Shown in pieces: positions 31,172-40,100 of a DNA stretch of 64,000 nucleotides. The DNA lies in the NCBI GenBank assembly GCA_947475525.1, contig CANJMI010000005.1, forward strand, positions 62,001-126,000. The letters are read 5' to 3'. A program made the position numbers and the translations under genes. The DNA is from Polyangiaceae bacterium (GTDB lineage: Bacteria > Myxococcota_A > Polyangia > Polyangiales > Polyangiaceae). Each line of letters begins with the position of its first letter. Positions within the stretch are counted from its first letter, which is position 1. The notes beneath the pieces are model-generated. The model worked only from the letters and a program-made list of their open reading frames with translations. It was not told the origin of the DNA and made no database searches.

Positions 31172-33108
31172 CAGACCGGTGCAGACCGCGACGAACCCGC
31201 GATGCGACCCTGGTTCTCGCGAGCCATCATCGCCATTCCCTTTTGAAAGAACGCGCGCAAGAACGCGTTTTCACGCGGAGCGTCGGTGACGAGGCCTGCT
31301 CGACGAATCGCGTCGGCAACGACGAGGACCCGCCGCGCCAACTCATCGCCGCGCCGCGCACGGATCGAGATTGCGACGTCGCGCATGCGCACGGCGATAG
31401 CTTCGCGACGCTCAACGGTGAAGTAGCGATCCGTTGCCGCGCGCGCTTCATCCTCGAGGACCTTGTCGACGGCGTCGCGATTTTCCGCATCGGCTGCCGA
31501 CAACCGCTCTGCAACCTTCGCGACGAGCTCCTGAAGGGCCCCGCGACCGACGACCCACGTTCCGAACTCCGGTTCGTTGTGCAGGAGGTCGGCATCGACG
31601 AGCGCCGTCTCGAGCTCAGCTTTCGAAGGCTCGTGCAGGAAGGCAGCCATGGGGTGCGCAGGCGCGACGACCGGTGGCGGCGCGACGAGCGCAAGGCACG
31701 CGTCAAACCCCATCGGGACGATCTGCTTCGAGACACCGTTCAGCTTGCGACCTTCGGCGACGGCGTAACGTGCCCAATCGAGCGGCACCTCGATCGGCGG
31801 AACGCCCATGCTGTCTTCCACGCGATCCTTCCAGCGACGGATGTGCTTTCCGGCCAGCTGACCGACGCTTGCATGCACCACGCCCGCGTGCTCTCGCACC
31901 ATGACATCGGCGACACGGAAGCGCCCCCCTGGTTGTCGCTGGCTGAACGAGAAGAACGTCGAGCCGTTCCCGTCGGGCGGAATAAAGCTGGCGATGCAGT
32001 CCGAAGGAGACGCCTCTGTGAGTGCGTTCACGGTCGTTGCTGCGGTGGCCTCGAGCGCAACGCCGCGCGATTTCAGCACGTTCAAGGCACGACGCGCCGC
32101 TTTGCGCGCCGCGGCAGGTGCAAGCTCGAGGGATGCGAGCGCGGTGATCGCGGCCACGTTGCCCGACTTCAGCCAGCTCTCGACGAGCGCCTCTCCGGCG
32201 TTCCCAGCCGCGCGTGCAGCGTCGAGCGCGCCGTCGGCCGAAACCACGAGCCAAGCCGCTTGGAGCTCGGCCTCCACCCGAGTCGTAGGCTCAGCACTCG
32301 GTGCATCCTTGGCCACGGTGCCGAGCTTCGCGAGCTTCGCCTTCATCGCTTCCTTCGCGGTGAGGGGCTTGTCGTGCTTCTTCACGGGCGCCATGACCTT
32401 GGGCGCCGGGTGCCAGACCAGCAGCAACTGGTCGGACGACTTCTTCGGCTCCACAGCGGCGAGCACCGGCGGCGTGCCGACGACGTCCTGCCGATACACC
32501 GTACGCTTGTTCGAGCGGTTGACCGCAAGCGCACTCGGGCGCGCATCCCCCGAGGGAGCGCGTGGACCGGAGTTGACCGGCGAGGTGCTTCGTTGCCGCG
32601 AGGATTCGCGACGACCCTCGGGGCGAGCCTCGGGACGAGCGTCGGGACGAGCGTCGGGACGAGCGTCGGGGCGAGCGTCGGGACGAGCATCGCGGCGGCC
32701 ATCGGGGCGAGCGCCGGGACGAGCATCGCGGCGGCCATCGGGGCGAGCACCGGGACGAGCATCGCTGCGGCCATCGGGACGAGCGCCGGGACGAGCATCG
32801 GGGCGATTCCCGACACGATGATCAGGGCGCGGGCCCGAGGCTGCGCGAGAATCACGTGGCGGTCCACCACGGGAAGTGAGCGGCGCACGCACCGGGCTCG
32901 CAGCCGGCGGAGAAGCCTGCGCGGGGTCGACGGCAACAGCCACGGGGGCGGCCTCGATCGCACTGGCGATGGGCGGCGCGGCCTCGGCGGACTCGGGCGC
33001 GGGGGCATCGACGTCGTCGACCTGCCGTGTCCGACGCACGCGCCGCAGCAGCGTCGCGCCCGTCGAGTCGATGTGTGTAGTGGTCTCAGTGTCCTTCTCG
33101 TCCGTCAT
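31171..33108 (-). CDS. Protein with a basic Arg-Pro-Asp-Ala repeat linker
   Basis: The 645-residue protein has a Pro/Ala-rich acidic N-terminus, then a basic repeat (RPDAR/RPGAR/RPDGRR units) at residues 95-165, then a conserved-looking alpha/beta region starting 'SSDQLLLVWHPAPKV'. The C-terminal part has HEAT/ARM-like helices and 'FFSFSQRQPGGRFRVADVMV'. Such a basic linker could bind nucleic acid or acidic lipid surfaces. Coupled to the sulfatase-fold gene by TGATG overlap. No family is named. Confidence 0.7.
   Translation of the reverse strand: MTDEKDTETTTHIDSTGATLLRRVRRTRQVDDVDAPAPESAEAAPPIASAIEAAPVAVAVDPAQASPPAASPVRAPLTSRGGPPRDSRAASGPRPDHRVGNRPDARPGARPDGRSDARPGARPDGRRDARPGARPDGRRDARPDARPDARPDARPDARPEARPEGRRESSRQRSTSPVNSGPRAPSGDARPSALAVNRSNKRTVYRQDVVGTPPVLAAVEPKKSSDQLLLVWHPAPKVMAPVKKHDKPLTAKEAMKAKLAKLGTVAKDAPSAEPTTRVEAELQAAWLVVSADGALDAARAAGNAGEALVESWLKSGNVAAITALASLELAPAAARKAARRALNVLKSRGVALEATAATTVNALTEASPSDCIASFIPPDGNGSTFFSFSQRQPGGRFRVADVMVREHAGVVHASVGQLAGKHIRRWKDRVEDSMGVPPIEVPLDWARYAVAEGRKLNGVSKQIVPMGFDACLALVAPPPVVAPAHPMAAFLHEPSKAELETALVDADLLHNEPEFGTWVVGRGALQELVAKVAERLSAADAENRDAVDKVLEDEARAATDRYFTVERREAIAVRMRDVAISIRARRGDELARRVLVVADAIRRAGLVTDAPRENAFLRAFFQKGMAMMARENQGRIAGSSRSAPV
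32618..32808. repeat. 12/36-bp tandem repeat inside the Arg-Pro-Asp-Ala linker
   Basis: Units of about 12 bp (GGGACGAGCGTC and variants) run from about 32618 to 32808, with a longer 36-bp period in the left half. They translate to the basic RPDAR repeat on the minus strand. Reading-frame preservation shows the repeat number is free to vary. Confidence 0.85.
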
Positions 33109-33120
33109 TGTCTTCTCCGA

Positions 33121-33510
33121 CTAGCGCTCGGCTAGGCTAGCGATCGCCTCGATTTCGACGCGCGCATCCCGCGGCAACCGTGACACCTCAACGGTGGAAC
33201 GGGCCGGCGGCGCGACGTGAAAATGTTCGGCATAAATCGCGTTCACTGTCTCAAAATCGGCGAGATCGACAAGAAAAATTGTCGTCTTCACCACAGAATC
33301 AAGGCCGATGCCCGCAGCATCGAGCACAGCTCGCATGTTCGTGAGGACCTGTCGGGTCTGCGCTTCGATGTCACCCTCGACCATCGCACCGGTCGCAGGA
33401 TCGAGGGCGATCTGGCCGCTGCAAAACAAGAGGGAGCCAACTCGAACCGCCTGGGAATAGGGCCCAATCGCCGCCGGAGCGCGGGTGGTGGCGATGACCG
33501 ATTTCGACAT
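33121..33510 (-). CDS. ridA: RidA-family enamine/imine deaminase
   Basis: The 129-residue protein has the RidA signature 'GPYSQAVRVGSLLFCSGQIA' at residues 16-35, then 'QTRQVLTNMRAVLDAAG' and the C-terminal 'RSTVEVSRLPRDARVEIEAIA' with the conserved Arg. It hydrolyses 2-aminoacrylate released by PLP enzymes. The gene is 12 bp from the RPD-repeat gene. The start ATG at 33510 has no purine-rich ribosome-binding site; the bases before it (AACACCAACC) belong to a possible stem. Confidence 0.95.
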   Translation of the reverse strand: MSKSVIATTRAPAAIGPYSQAVRVGSLLFCSGQIALDPATGAMVEGDIEAQTRQVLTNMRAVLDAAGIGLDSVVKTTIFLVDLADFETVNAIYAEHFHVAPPARSTVEVSRLPRDARVEIEAIASLAER

Positions 33511-33602
33511 GGTTGGTGTTCACAAAACCGGGCAGCACCGCCCAGCCGAGCGCCGGGGCATAGCACGTGAGCGCGCGTGGGTTTACCCCGAAAACACCAG
33601 CC
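33511..33602 (-). promoter_or_regulatory. Candidate structured leader of ridA
   Basis: In the minus-strand RNA, GGCTGGTGTT (33602-33593) pairs with AACACCAACC (33520-33511) over ten positions, one of them G-U. Inside it AAACC (33584-33580) pairs with GGTTT (33529-33525). An inner CTGGGC/GCCCGG stem completes the fold. The 3' strand of the outer stem abuts the ridA ATG, so folding may control initiation. This is by eye; a fold calculation has not been run. Confidence 0.4.
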
Positions 33603-33661
33603 AGAACGTGGCCGAAGGTCACCCCGATGCGGGCGGCCCTCCTCGAAGGCTCAGACTGTCA

Positions 33662-34291
33662 TCAATCAAGGCCACGGCGACCGGCTATCGCCCGCCCAAT
33701 CGTGACGGGGTCGGCGAACTCGATATCGCCGCCGTGCGGCACGCCGCTCGCGAGGCGCGTCACGCGAACGCCGAGCGGCTTGAGCTCTTGTGCGAGAAAG
33801 AGGGCCGTGGCTTCGCCGTCAACCGAGGGCGGCGTCGCGACAAGCACCTCCTTCACGACGGGACTGTCCTCACCGCCGCGCACGCGCAGCTTCAGCTCCT
33901 CTATCGGCAACTGGTCGGCGCCGATTCCTTCGAGCGGTGACAAGAGCCGCCCAAGGACGAAGTAGGTTCCGCGGAACGCGCGGCTGCGCTCGATGGACAT
34001 CAAGTCTTGGACCCGCGCCACCACACACAAGACGCCGGGATCGCGGCGCGAGTCGCGACAAATTCCACACACGGGCGCCGACGCGCGCGCGGCATCGACC
34101 TCCGCCAAATTACCGCAGCGCACGCAAGGGAGGATCGTTCCGGTGATGTCGAGCAGTGCCGACCCAAGCACCCGAGCGGTGTCAGGCTCACGCGTAAGCA
34201 AGAACAACACGAAGCGTTGCGCCGTCTTCTCTCCCACGCTTGGTAACCGCGCGAAGAGCTGCACGAGCTCTTGGACCTTCGGGGGCAGCAT
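33662..34291 (-). CDS. recR: Recombination protein RecR
   Basis: The 209-residue protein has a helix-hairpin-helix ('LPSVGEKTAQRFVLFLL'), the zinc-finger C4 'CVRCGNLAEVDAARASAPVCGIC', and the Toprim segment 'LCVVARVQDLMSIERSRAF' and 'VATPPSVDGEATALFLAQEL'. It acts with RecF/RecO to load RecA in gapped-DNA repair. I chose ATG 34291, the family start. In most bacteria ybaB and dnaX sit directly upstream; here dnaX is divergent and ybaB is absent. Confidence 0.95.
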   Translation of the reverse strand: MLPPKVQELVQLFARLPSVGEKTAQRFVLFLLTREPDTARVLGSALLDITGTILPCVRCGNLAEVDAARASAPVCGICRDSRRDPGVLCVVARVQDLMSIERSRAFRGTYFVLGRLLSPLEGIGADQLPIEELKLRVRGGEDSPVVKEVLVATPPSVDGEATALFLAQELKPLGVRVTRLASGVPHGGDIEFADPVTIGRAIAGRRGLD

Positions 34292-34398
34292 CAGCCCGGC
34301 TGTCCATGAACCATGAGACGCATGCGGACCTTTTGCCAAGAAGTGCGCCGCGGCGCAAGCGGTGGTAACAACCTCACCTTCGTTCGGGAGGTGATTCC

Positions 34399-36255
34399 GT
34401 GAGCTACGTCGTCCTGGCGCGAAAATGGCGGCCACAGACCTTCGATGATTTGATCGGACAAGGCCACGTGTCGCGCACTTTAGGTAACGCGATCGCGGCA
34501 GGCCGCGTTGCGCACGCCTTTCTTTTTACTGGAGTCCGAGGCGTGGGCAAGACGACGAGCGCCCGGATCCTCGCGAAGGCGTTGAACTGCGCGAAAGGGC
34601 CCACGGCGTCGCCTTGCCTCGAATGCAATCCGTGCCGTGAGATTGGCAACGGCAGTGATCTGGACGTGCTCGAAATCGACGGCGCGACCTATACGGGCAT
34701 CGACAAGGTGCGCGAGCTCCAAGAAAGTCTTCCGTACCGACCGTCGCGCGACCGCTTCAAAATCTTCATCGTCGACGAAGTTCACATGCTCTCCCAAGCC
34801 GCGTGGAACGCGTTCCTGAAGACGCTCGAAGAGCCACCTCCGCACGTGAAGTTCATCTTCGCTACGACCGAGGCTCACAAGGTTCCAGTCACGATCTTGA
34901 GCCGCTGCCAACGCTACGACTTCAAGCTGATCGGCACGACCGACATCGCGGCCAGACTGCGCCACGTGCTCACCGTCGAGAAGGTGGAGGCAGACGACGA
35001 TGCGATTCGGATCGTCGCGCGCGAAGCCGCCGGCAGCATGCGCGATGCGATGAGCCTGCTCGATCAAGTGATCGCTTGGGCGGGCGACGAAGGTCTGACC
35101 GGCGATGCCGTTGCTCGCGTGCTCGGTGTAGCCGAGCGCAGTGTGCTGCATCGCCTGAGCGCAGCGCTGATCGGGGGCGATGCGGCGACGTGTCTCTCGG
35201 TCATCGGAGAATTCGCCGAACAAGGGTTCTCACTGACCCACGTCGCGCGAGACTTTCTCCAACACCTACGCGATCTCGTCGCGGTCAAGGTCGGCGGAGA
35301 TCCCAATCGCCTCGATCTCGCGGATGCGGAGCTAGGCGACATTCGCGCCTTGGCGTCCCGGGCAGAGCTTGATGATTTATCCCGTATTTTCCTTGGATTT
35401 TCGCGAGCATTCGACGACGTAGCGCGAAGCGCACAACCCCGAAGTGCCTTTGAGATGGCGCTCGTACGGCTCGCGCATCGGCCCCCGATCGTCGCCCTCG
35501 ACGACCTCATGTCGCGCCTCGCCGAGCTCGAACGCAGGCTCGCAGCAGAGAGCACGGCGCGCCCCGGGGAGAATGCCGGCCCAAAAGGCCAAGCGGGGTA
35601 TGACCCCGCAGCCGCGCCGCTCGTAGAGACTCGCCCGGCCAGGCCACCGGCTGCCGCGATCGCACCGGCACCCGCACCGGCACCGGCACCCACTCCGGCA
35701 CCGGCTGCCGCGATCGCACCCGCACCGGCACCCGCACCTGCTCTTGCCACGCCGCACTCCGCGCACCTTGGCGATCGACCCCGTGACGACAACGGCGAGC
35801 CTCCCCCTCTCGCTCCAATCACCAACCTCGCAACGAGTCCGTCACCCGACGCGGCGGCGCCGATGGACGCTTGGCGAAAAATCCTCGACCGCCTCGCAGC
35901 GGAAAAACCCCTCGTCGCATCGGTGCTCGAACACGGGGCGCTGCTCGCATGCGATGGCGGCCGAATCGTTCTTGGCTACGACGGGGACTCGTTCGCCCTC
36001 GCTCAAATGACGGAAGCCGCATTGCTCGATGCGGGCCGCGTCGCGACAGCAACGCTAGGTTGTCCGACCGAGGTCGTGATCGACACAACAGCACGACTCT
36101 CTGACCTGCAAACCGCAGCGTCCGCGCGGGGCGCCGAGCGTCAACTGCAACTCGACGCTGCGAAAAAACGGGTCGCCGAGCACCCCGTCGTCGCCGCCGC
36201 GATCGAGCTTTTGCGGGCCGAGCTTCGCGACGTGCGGCTTACCGAAATCAACTGA
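34399..36255 (+). CDS. dnaX: DNA polymerase III gamma/tau subunit
   Basis: The 618-residue protein begins at GTG 34399 with 'LARKWRPQTFDDLIGQGHV', has Walker A 'GVRGVGKT' at 45-52, the zinc Cys at 64, 73, 76 and 79, and 'FKIFIVDEVHMLSQAAWNAFL' with the DExH box. After the AAA+ clamp-loader core comes an Ala/Pro linker (APAPAPAPAP) and a C-terminal domain. The A6 run at 36163-36168 is far down the tail and not the usual slippage site, so I see no evidence for a separate gamma product. Confidence 0.96.
   Translation: MSYVVLARKWRPQTFDDLIGQGHVSRTLGNAIAAGRVAHAFLFTGVRGVGKTTSARILAKALNCAKGPTASPCLECNPCREIGNGSDLDVLEIDGATYTGIDKVRELQESLPYRPSRDRFKIFIVDEVHMLSQAAWNAFLKTLEEPPPHVKFIFATTEAHKVPVTILSRCQRYDFKLIGTTDIAARLRHVLTVEKVEADDDAIRIVAREAAGSMRDAMSLLDQVIAWAGDEGLTGDAVARVLGVAERSVLHRLSAALIGGDAATCLSVIGEFAEQGFSLTHVARDFLQHLRDLVAVKVGGDPNRLDLADAELGDIRALASRAELDDLSRIFLGFSRAFDDVARSAQPRSAFEMALVRLAHRPPIVALDDLMSRLAELERRLAAESTARPGENAGPKGQAGYDPAAAPLVETRPARPPAAAIAPAPAPAPAPTPAPAAAIAPAPAPAPALATPHSAHLGDRPRDDNGEPPPLAPITNLATSPSPDAAAPMDAWRKILDRLAAEKPLVASVLEHGALLACDGGRIVLGYDGDSFALAQMTEAALLDAGRVATATLGCPTEVVIDTTARLSDLQTAASARGAERQLQLDAAKKRVAEHPVVAAAIELLRAELRDVRLTEIN
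35647..35747. repeat. Ala/Pro linker repeat in dnaX
   Basis: The 20-mer at 35647-35666 recurs exactly at 35701-35720, and units like CCGGCA/CCCGCA fill the rest. It encodes an AP-rich linker in the tau part and may vary in length. Confidence 0.8.
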
Positions 36256-36306
36256 CCGAAGCCCGGATTTGCCATTCAAGGCACAAGCCCGATCATTCAA
36301 ATCCCG

Positions 36307-37176
36307 ATGCGACTTGCGATCATCGATGGGACCGTGCGGCCCGCACACGAAGCGACTATTTCGGTATTCGATCGAGGCCTGTTGTACGGCGACAGCGTGC
36401 TGGAGACATTGCGAACCTACGGCGGGCGCGCATTCGAGCTGGGAGCGCACCTCACTCGACTCGCGCAGAGCCTCGAGGCCATCGCGATCGCGCTACCGGA
36501 CTCGCGTGAAGCATTCGAAACGGACATCAACACGGCGCTCAGGGTCGCGCAAAATGACGAGAGCGTGCTGCGCGTCATCGTCACCCGCGGTGAGGGGCCG
36601 GGCGGGCTCGATCCATCGCAAGCCGGCTGCCCTGTGCGCATTGTCACCATCGACGCGCTGGACCCTCCCTCGCCCAGGCTACTCCGTCACGGCATCCGTA
36701 CGCGCACCTTCCGCACCATCCGCGCCTCGGATGCAGTTCAGAGTGCGAAGCTCACGAGTTACCTCGCCTCCGTTCTCGCGACCCGCGACGCGCGAGCCGC
36801 CGGCGCTGACGAAGCGTTGATTCTCGACTCCGACGGACGGGTCCTCGAGGGCACCACCTTCAACGTGTTCGCGGTGATCGGGACGCGATTGCTGACGCCG
36901 CCTACAGGTTTCGGAGTCCTCGACGGCATCACGCGGCGCATCGTTCTTGAACTCGCGCAACTCGAAGGGATGACCATTGAGTTGCGGGCGATGACACCGG
37001 ACGAGCTCGGCCGCTCAGACGAGGTCTTCGTCACCTCGACGTTGCGTGAGCTCGTGGGGGTTGCGACGGTCGACGAACACCGCATCGCGAAAACGCCGGG
37101 CCCCTGGACCCAGCGTCTCCACAATGCGTTTCGACGCCGTGCAGGCGCCCCCCCGCCTCGTTACGACGACACCTGA
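36307..37176 (+). CDS. Class IV aminotransferase (PabC/IlvE/DAAT-like)
   Basis: The 289-residue protein has 'VFDRGLLYGDSVLETLRTYGG', 'SAKLTSYLASVLATRDAR' with the PLP Lys, and 'DGRVLEGTTFNVFAV', all typical of fold-type IV PLP enzymes. These are aminodeoxychorismate lyase, branched-chain aminotransferase or D-amino-acid transaminase. Residues that decide among them cannot be told by eye. The start ATG is 51 bp after dnaX. It converges on the giant TPR gene with only one base between the stops. Confidence 0.82.
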   Translation: MRLAIIDGTVRPAHEATISVFDRGLLYGDSVLETLRTYGGRAFELGAHLTRLAQSLEAIAIALPDSREAFETDINTALRVAQNDESVLRVIVTRGEGPGGLDPSQAGCPVRIVTIDALDPPSPRLLRHGIRTRTFRTIRASDAVQSAKLTSYLASVLATRDARAAGADEALILDSDGRVLEGTTFNVFAVIGTRLLTPPTGFGVLDGITRRIVLELAQLEGMTIELRAMTPDELGRSDEVFVTSTLRELVGVATVDEHRIAKTPGPWTQRLHNAFRRRAGAPPPRYDDT

Positions 37177-37177
37177 A

Positions 37178-40100
37178 TCAGACGTTCAACTCGTCGAGCA
37201 TCGCGTGCGCTGGCTCGAAGTGCGGGTCTGCCGCGATGGCGCGTTCAAGGTTGTGAATCGCCTTCTTCGTGTCGTCCATTCGAACGAGGACCTTCGCCAT
37301 GCCGACGAACACTTCCGCCTTAACAACGGCCGAGCCCTCGTCCAACTTCTGAAGCAGCAGGGCCTTGTAGACCGTCTCCGCTCGCTTGAGATGCTCCGCC
37401 TTGGCCGCGCCGTCGGTGGCCGAGTCATGCATCGCGAGCGAAATCCGTCCGAGCTCCGCGGAGACCTTCAGATTCGCGGGGTCGAGCTTGCGGGCCGAGT
37501 CGAGCTCCTCGAGACACGCGGCCTCCTCGCCCCTCGCGAGCTGCACCGCCGCGATACGGACATGGATGTCGGCGAGCTCTTTGCTCCGCTTGCCGCCAAA
37601 CGAGCCCACGACCTTCTGCAACATGCCGAGCGCGTCATCCGCTCGACCCGCCGCTTCGAACGCAGCGGCCAGTGCCAACATCAGCTCTCGACTCTCCGGG
37701 TTCAGGTCGAACGCCTTCTCGAGCAAGTCGGCCGCCGAGCCGTGGTCGCCGCGCTCCTTGGCGTGGACCTCGGCTGCGCGACGGTAGAGCACCTCCCGCA
37801 CTGTCGCATCCTCGCCTTCATCCGCTCGCTGCGTGATCAAGGTTGCGAGCTCTTGCCACATCTTGAGCTTGGCATAGATAACCTCGAGCGCTTCGCGGAG
37901 CGCGCTCACTGCCGCCGCACCGAGATCATCCGTCACCAACGCAACTTCGAGTGCCCTCGAGGCGGCTTCGTCGTCGTCACCGTGCAGATCACGAGCCTTC
38001 AATGCAAGCCGCAGGACATCACTCGTCTGTGCACCATCGAGCAGCCGTTCGTACGTCTCGGCAGCGTCCGTAGTGCGGCCTTGCGCTTCGTACAGGCGAG
38101 CGAGCGCCTCGAGCGCGGGCCGGCATTCGGCATCGGCATCGAGCACCGCCAAGCACCCATCGATTGCGCGGTCAACATCATGCAGACGCGTCTCGCATAG
38201 GTCGGCGAGCCGCAACCGCAGCGTGAGCCCACCTTCACGGTCGCCCGTTTCGCGAGCGACGTCGATTTGCCTCTCGACCAACTCCACCAGCTCATCGTCA
38301 CGACCGCTCTTTTCGAACAGCTCGGTCAGCAGCGCAACCGACCGTGGATGCCCTGGGACCTCATCGAGGACCGCCGTCAGACGCTCGATAGCATCGGAGG
38401 GCGAATCGAGTTCCTCGAGAGCAATACGTGCGCTTTCGAGACGCAATTCCACCCGCGCATTGGAGTCAGCCTCGCCCTCAACTAAGCGTTCGAGGAGCCG
38501 CACGAGATCTTCGAATCGACGCCCGGCAGAGTAGAGCCGGCGCAGAGCCGTCGCCGCCACACCGTCGGACGCATCGTCTTCAAAGGCGTGTTCGTAGAGC
38601 TCAATTGCGGCCTTCCGATCGTCGAGCTTTTTCTCACCCACGACAGCTGCGGCATGGCGCAAACGCCGCAGCTCGTCCGACTCGCTCGTCAGATCGATTC
38701 GCCGCTTCAAGAGCTTGAAGAGCTCTTCATCGGCGCCTTTTTGCTCGCAGAGCTCCGACAGTTCAGCCAGCGCCCACGCATCATTGTCCGAGGCGGCGAG
38801 CATCTCTCGCAACACGACCTCGACGAGCTCGAGATCGTGGAGCGACGTCTCGGCCAATTCTTTTGCCTCGCGCCGCACCTCGCTCGCCTCGCGATCAACG
38901 GAACCGCCACCGTTCTCGATCAACTCCGCGAGCTTGCGAAGCGTGGCTACGAGTTCCCGGTCACGCCCCTGACCCCGCTGCAGGCTCTCGAGACGGACGA
39001 GCGCACCGGCGCACTCGGGATCTTGCCCAAGTGCGGCATTGAGCGCGTATTCCGCGAGCTCGATTTCCTCGACGTTTTCCTCGTACCAGGTGGCGACGCG
39101 CAGGTAGACATCACGGGCGAGATCGGCCCGAATCCCCTCGGACGACGCCGGCTCCGCGACGGCCTTGGCAAGCGCGGAACCAAGAGCCTTCGTCACCGCA
39201 TTTCCGGCCCGGATCCAGGCGCGCGCGCCATCGTCGCCGGCACCGTTGATGCCGGCCAAACGCTCGAGTTGCTCGAGAACGTCTTCGTCGACCGGCCCAT
39301 CGGCAAGCGCGAGTTCGACGGCGCGTTGAGCGGCAGCCGGGTTCTCGTTCTCCTCTTCGAGTACTTGCGCAAGCTCGAGGCGGAGGCGGAGGCGCTCGGT
39401 GGTGAGTGTGGTGTGGTCGATGCGCTTGTTGCGCAAGCGAACCCGCGAGTCGCCGTCCCCTGCTGCGCGGTACAGGCCGTCGAGGATCTCGGAGACGCGC
39501 TCAAACATCTCGCGGTCTTCGGTGAGTTGCTCGAGTTTCTGTATTGCCGCCGCATGATCCGGCGCAAGCTCGGTGCAGCGCTCGAGTTGATCGACGGCAC
39601 CTCCGAGTTCGTGAAAGTGATCGATGCTGAGCACGGCGAGGCGGTAATGCAATGCCGCCCGAGCCGCGTCGTCGGGCTCGTTTTCGAGCCGCCGCTCGAG
39701 GATGCCAGCGAGCCGCTGATTGTCGGCACTCGCGACGTACAAGCGGTCGAGCGCCGCGAGCAGTGCGGCCGGTGACTCCGATTGCTCCGCCGCCTTCCGA
39801 TACGCTTCGGTCGCTCGCGCAGTGTCGCCAAGGTGAGTCTCAGCGAGGATGCCGAGGCGCTCGTAGAGGTCTGCTTGGGCCGCCGCGTCGTAAACCTCCG
39901 GTGCCAACCTCTCGAGCGCGTCGGCGTAGTTTTTGAAGTCAGCCGTCGCCTCGCACAGACGCTCGATTTCATCGTGAAGCCCAGCGTCCGTCGGAGTGCC
40001 CTCCGAGTAGACCTCGAGAAGCGCGCGAATCGCGGTGTCGCGCGCGCGTTCGAGTGCGTCGAGTTGCTCTTCTAAAATCCGCGCGATGCCAAGCAAAGTC

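Noticed and set aside
32618-32808. CRISPR-like periodic repeat
   Set aside because: Units are 12/36 bp with no unique spacers, and lie in frame inside a coding region.
31243-33135. Plus-strand open frame (630 codons) with a Gly-Thr-Ser repeat
   Set aside because: The repeat is the antisense reading of the RPDAR linker of a gene with a coupled neighbour; the minus-strand reading is the supported one.
36163-36168. A6 run as a dnaX programmed frameshift site
   Set aside because: It lies at the extreme 3' end, far past where gamma would end, and is not followed by a hairpin I can see.
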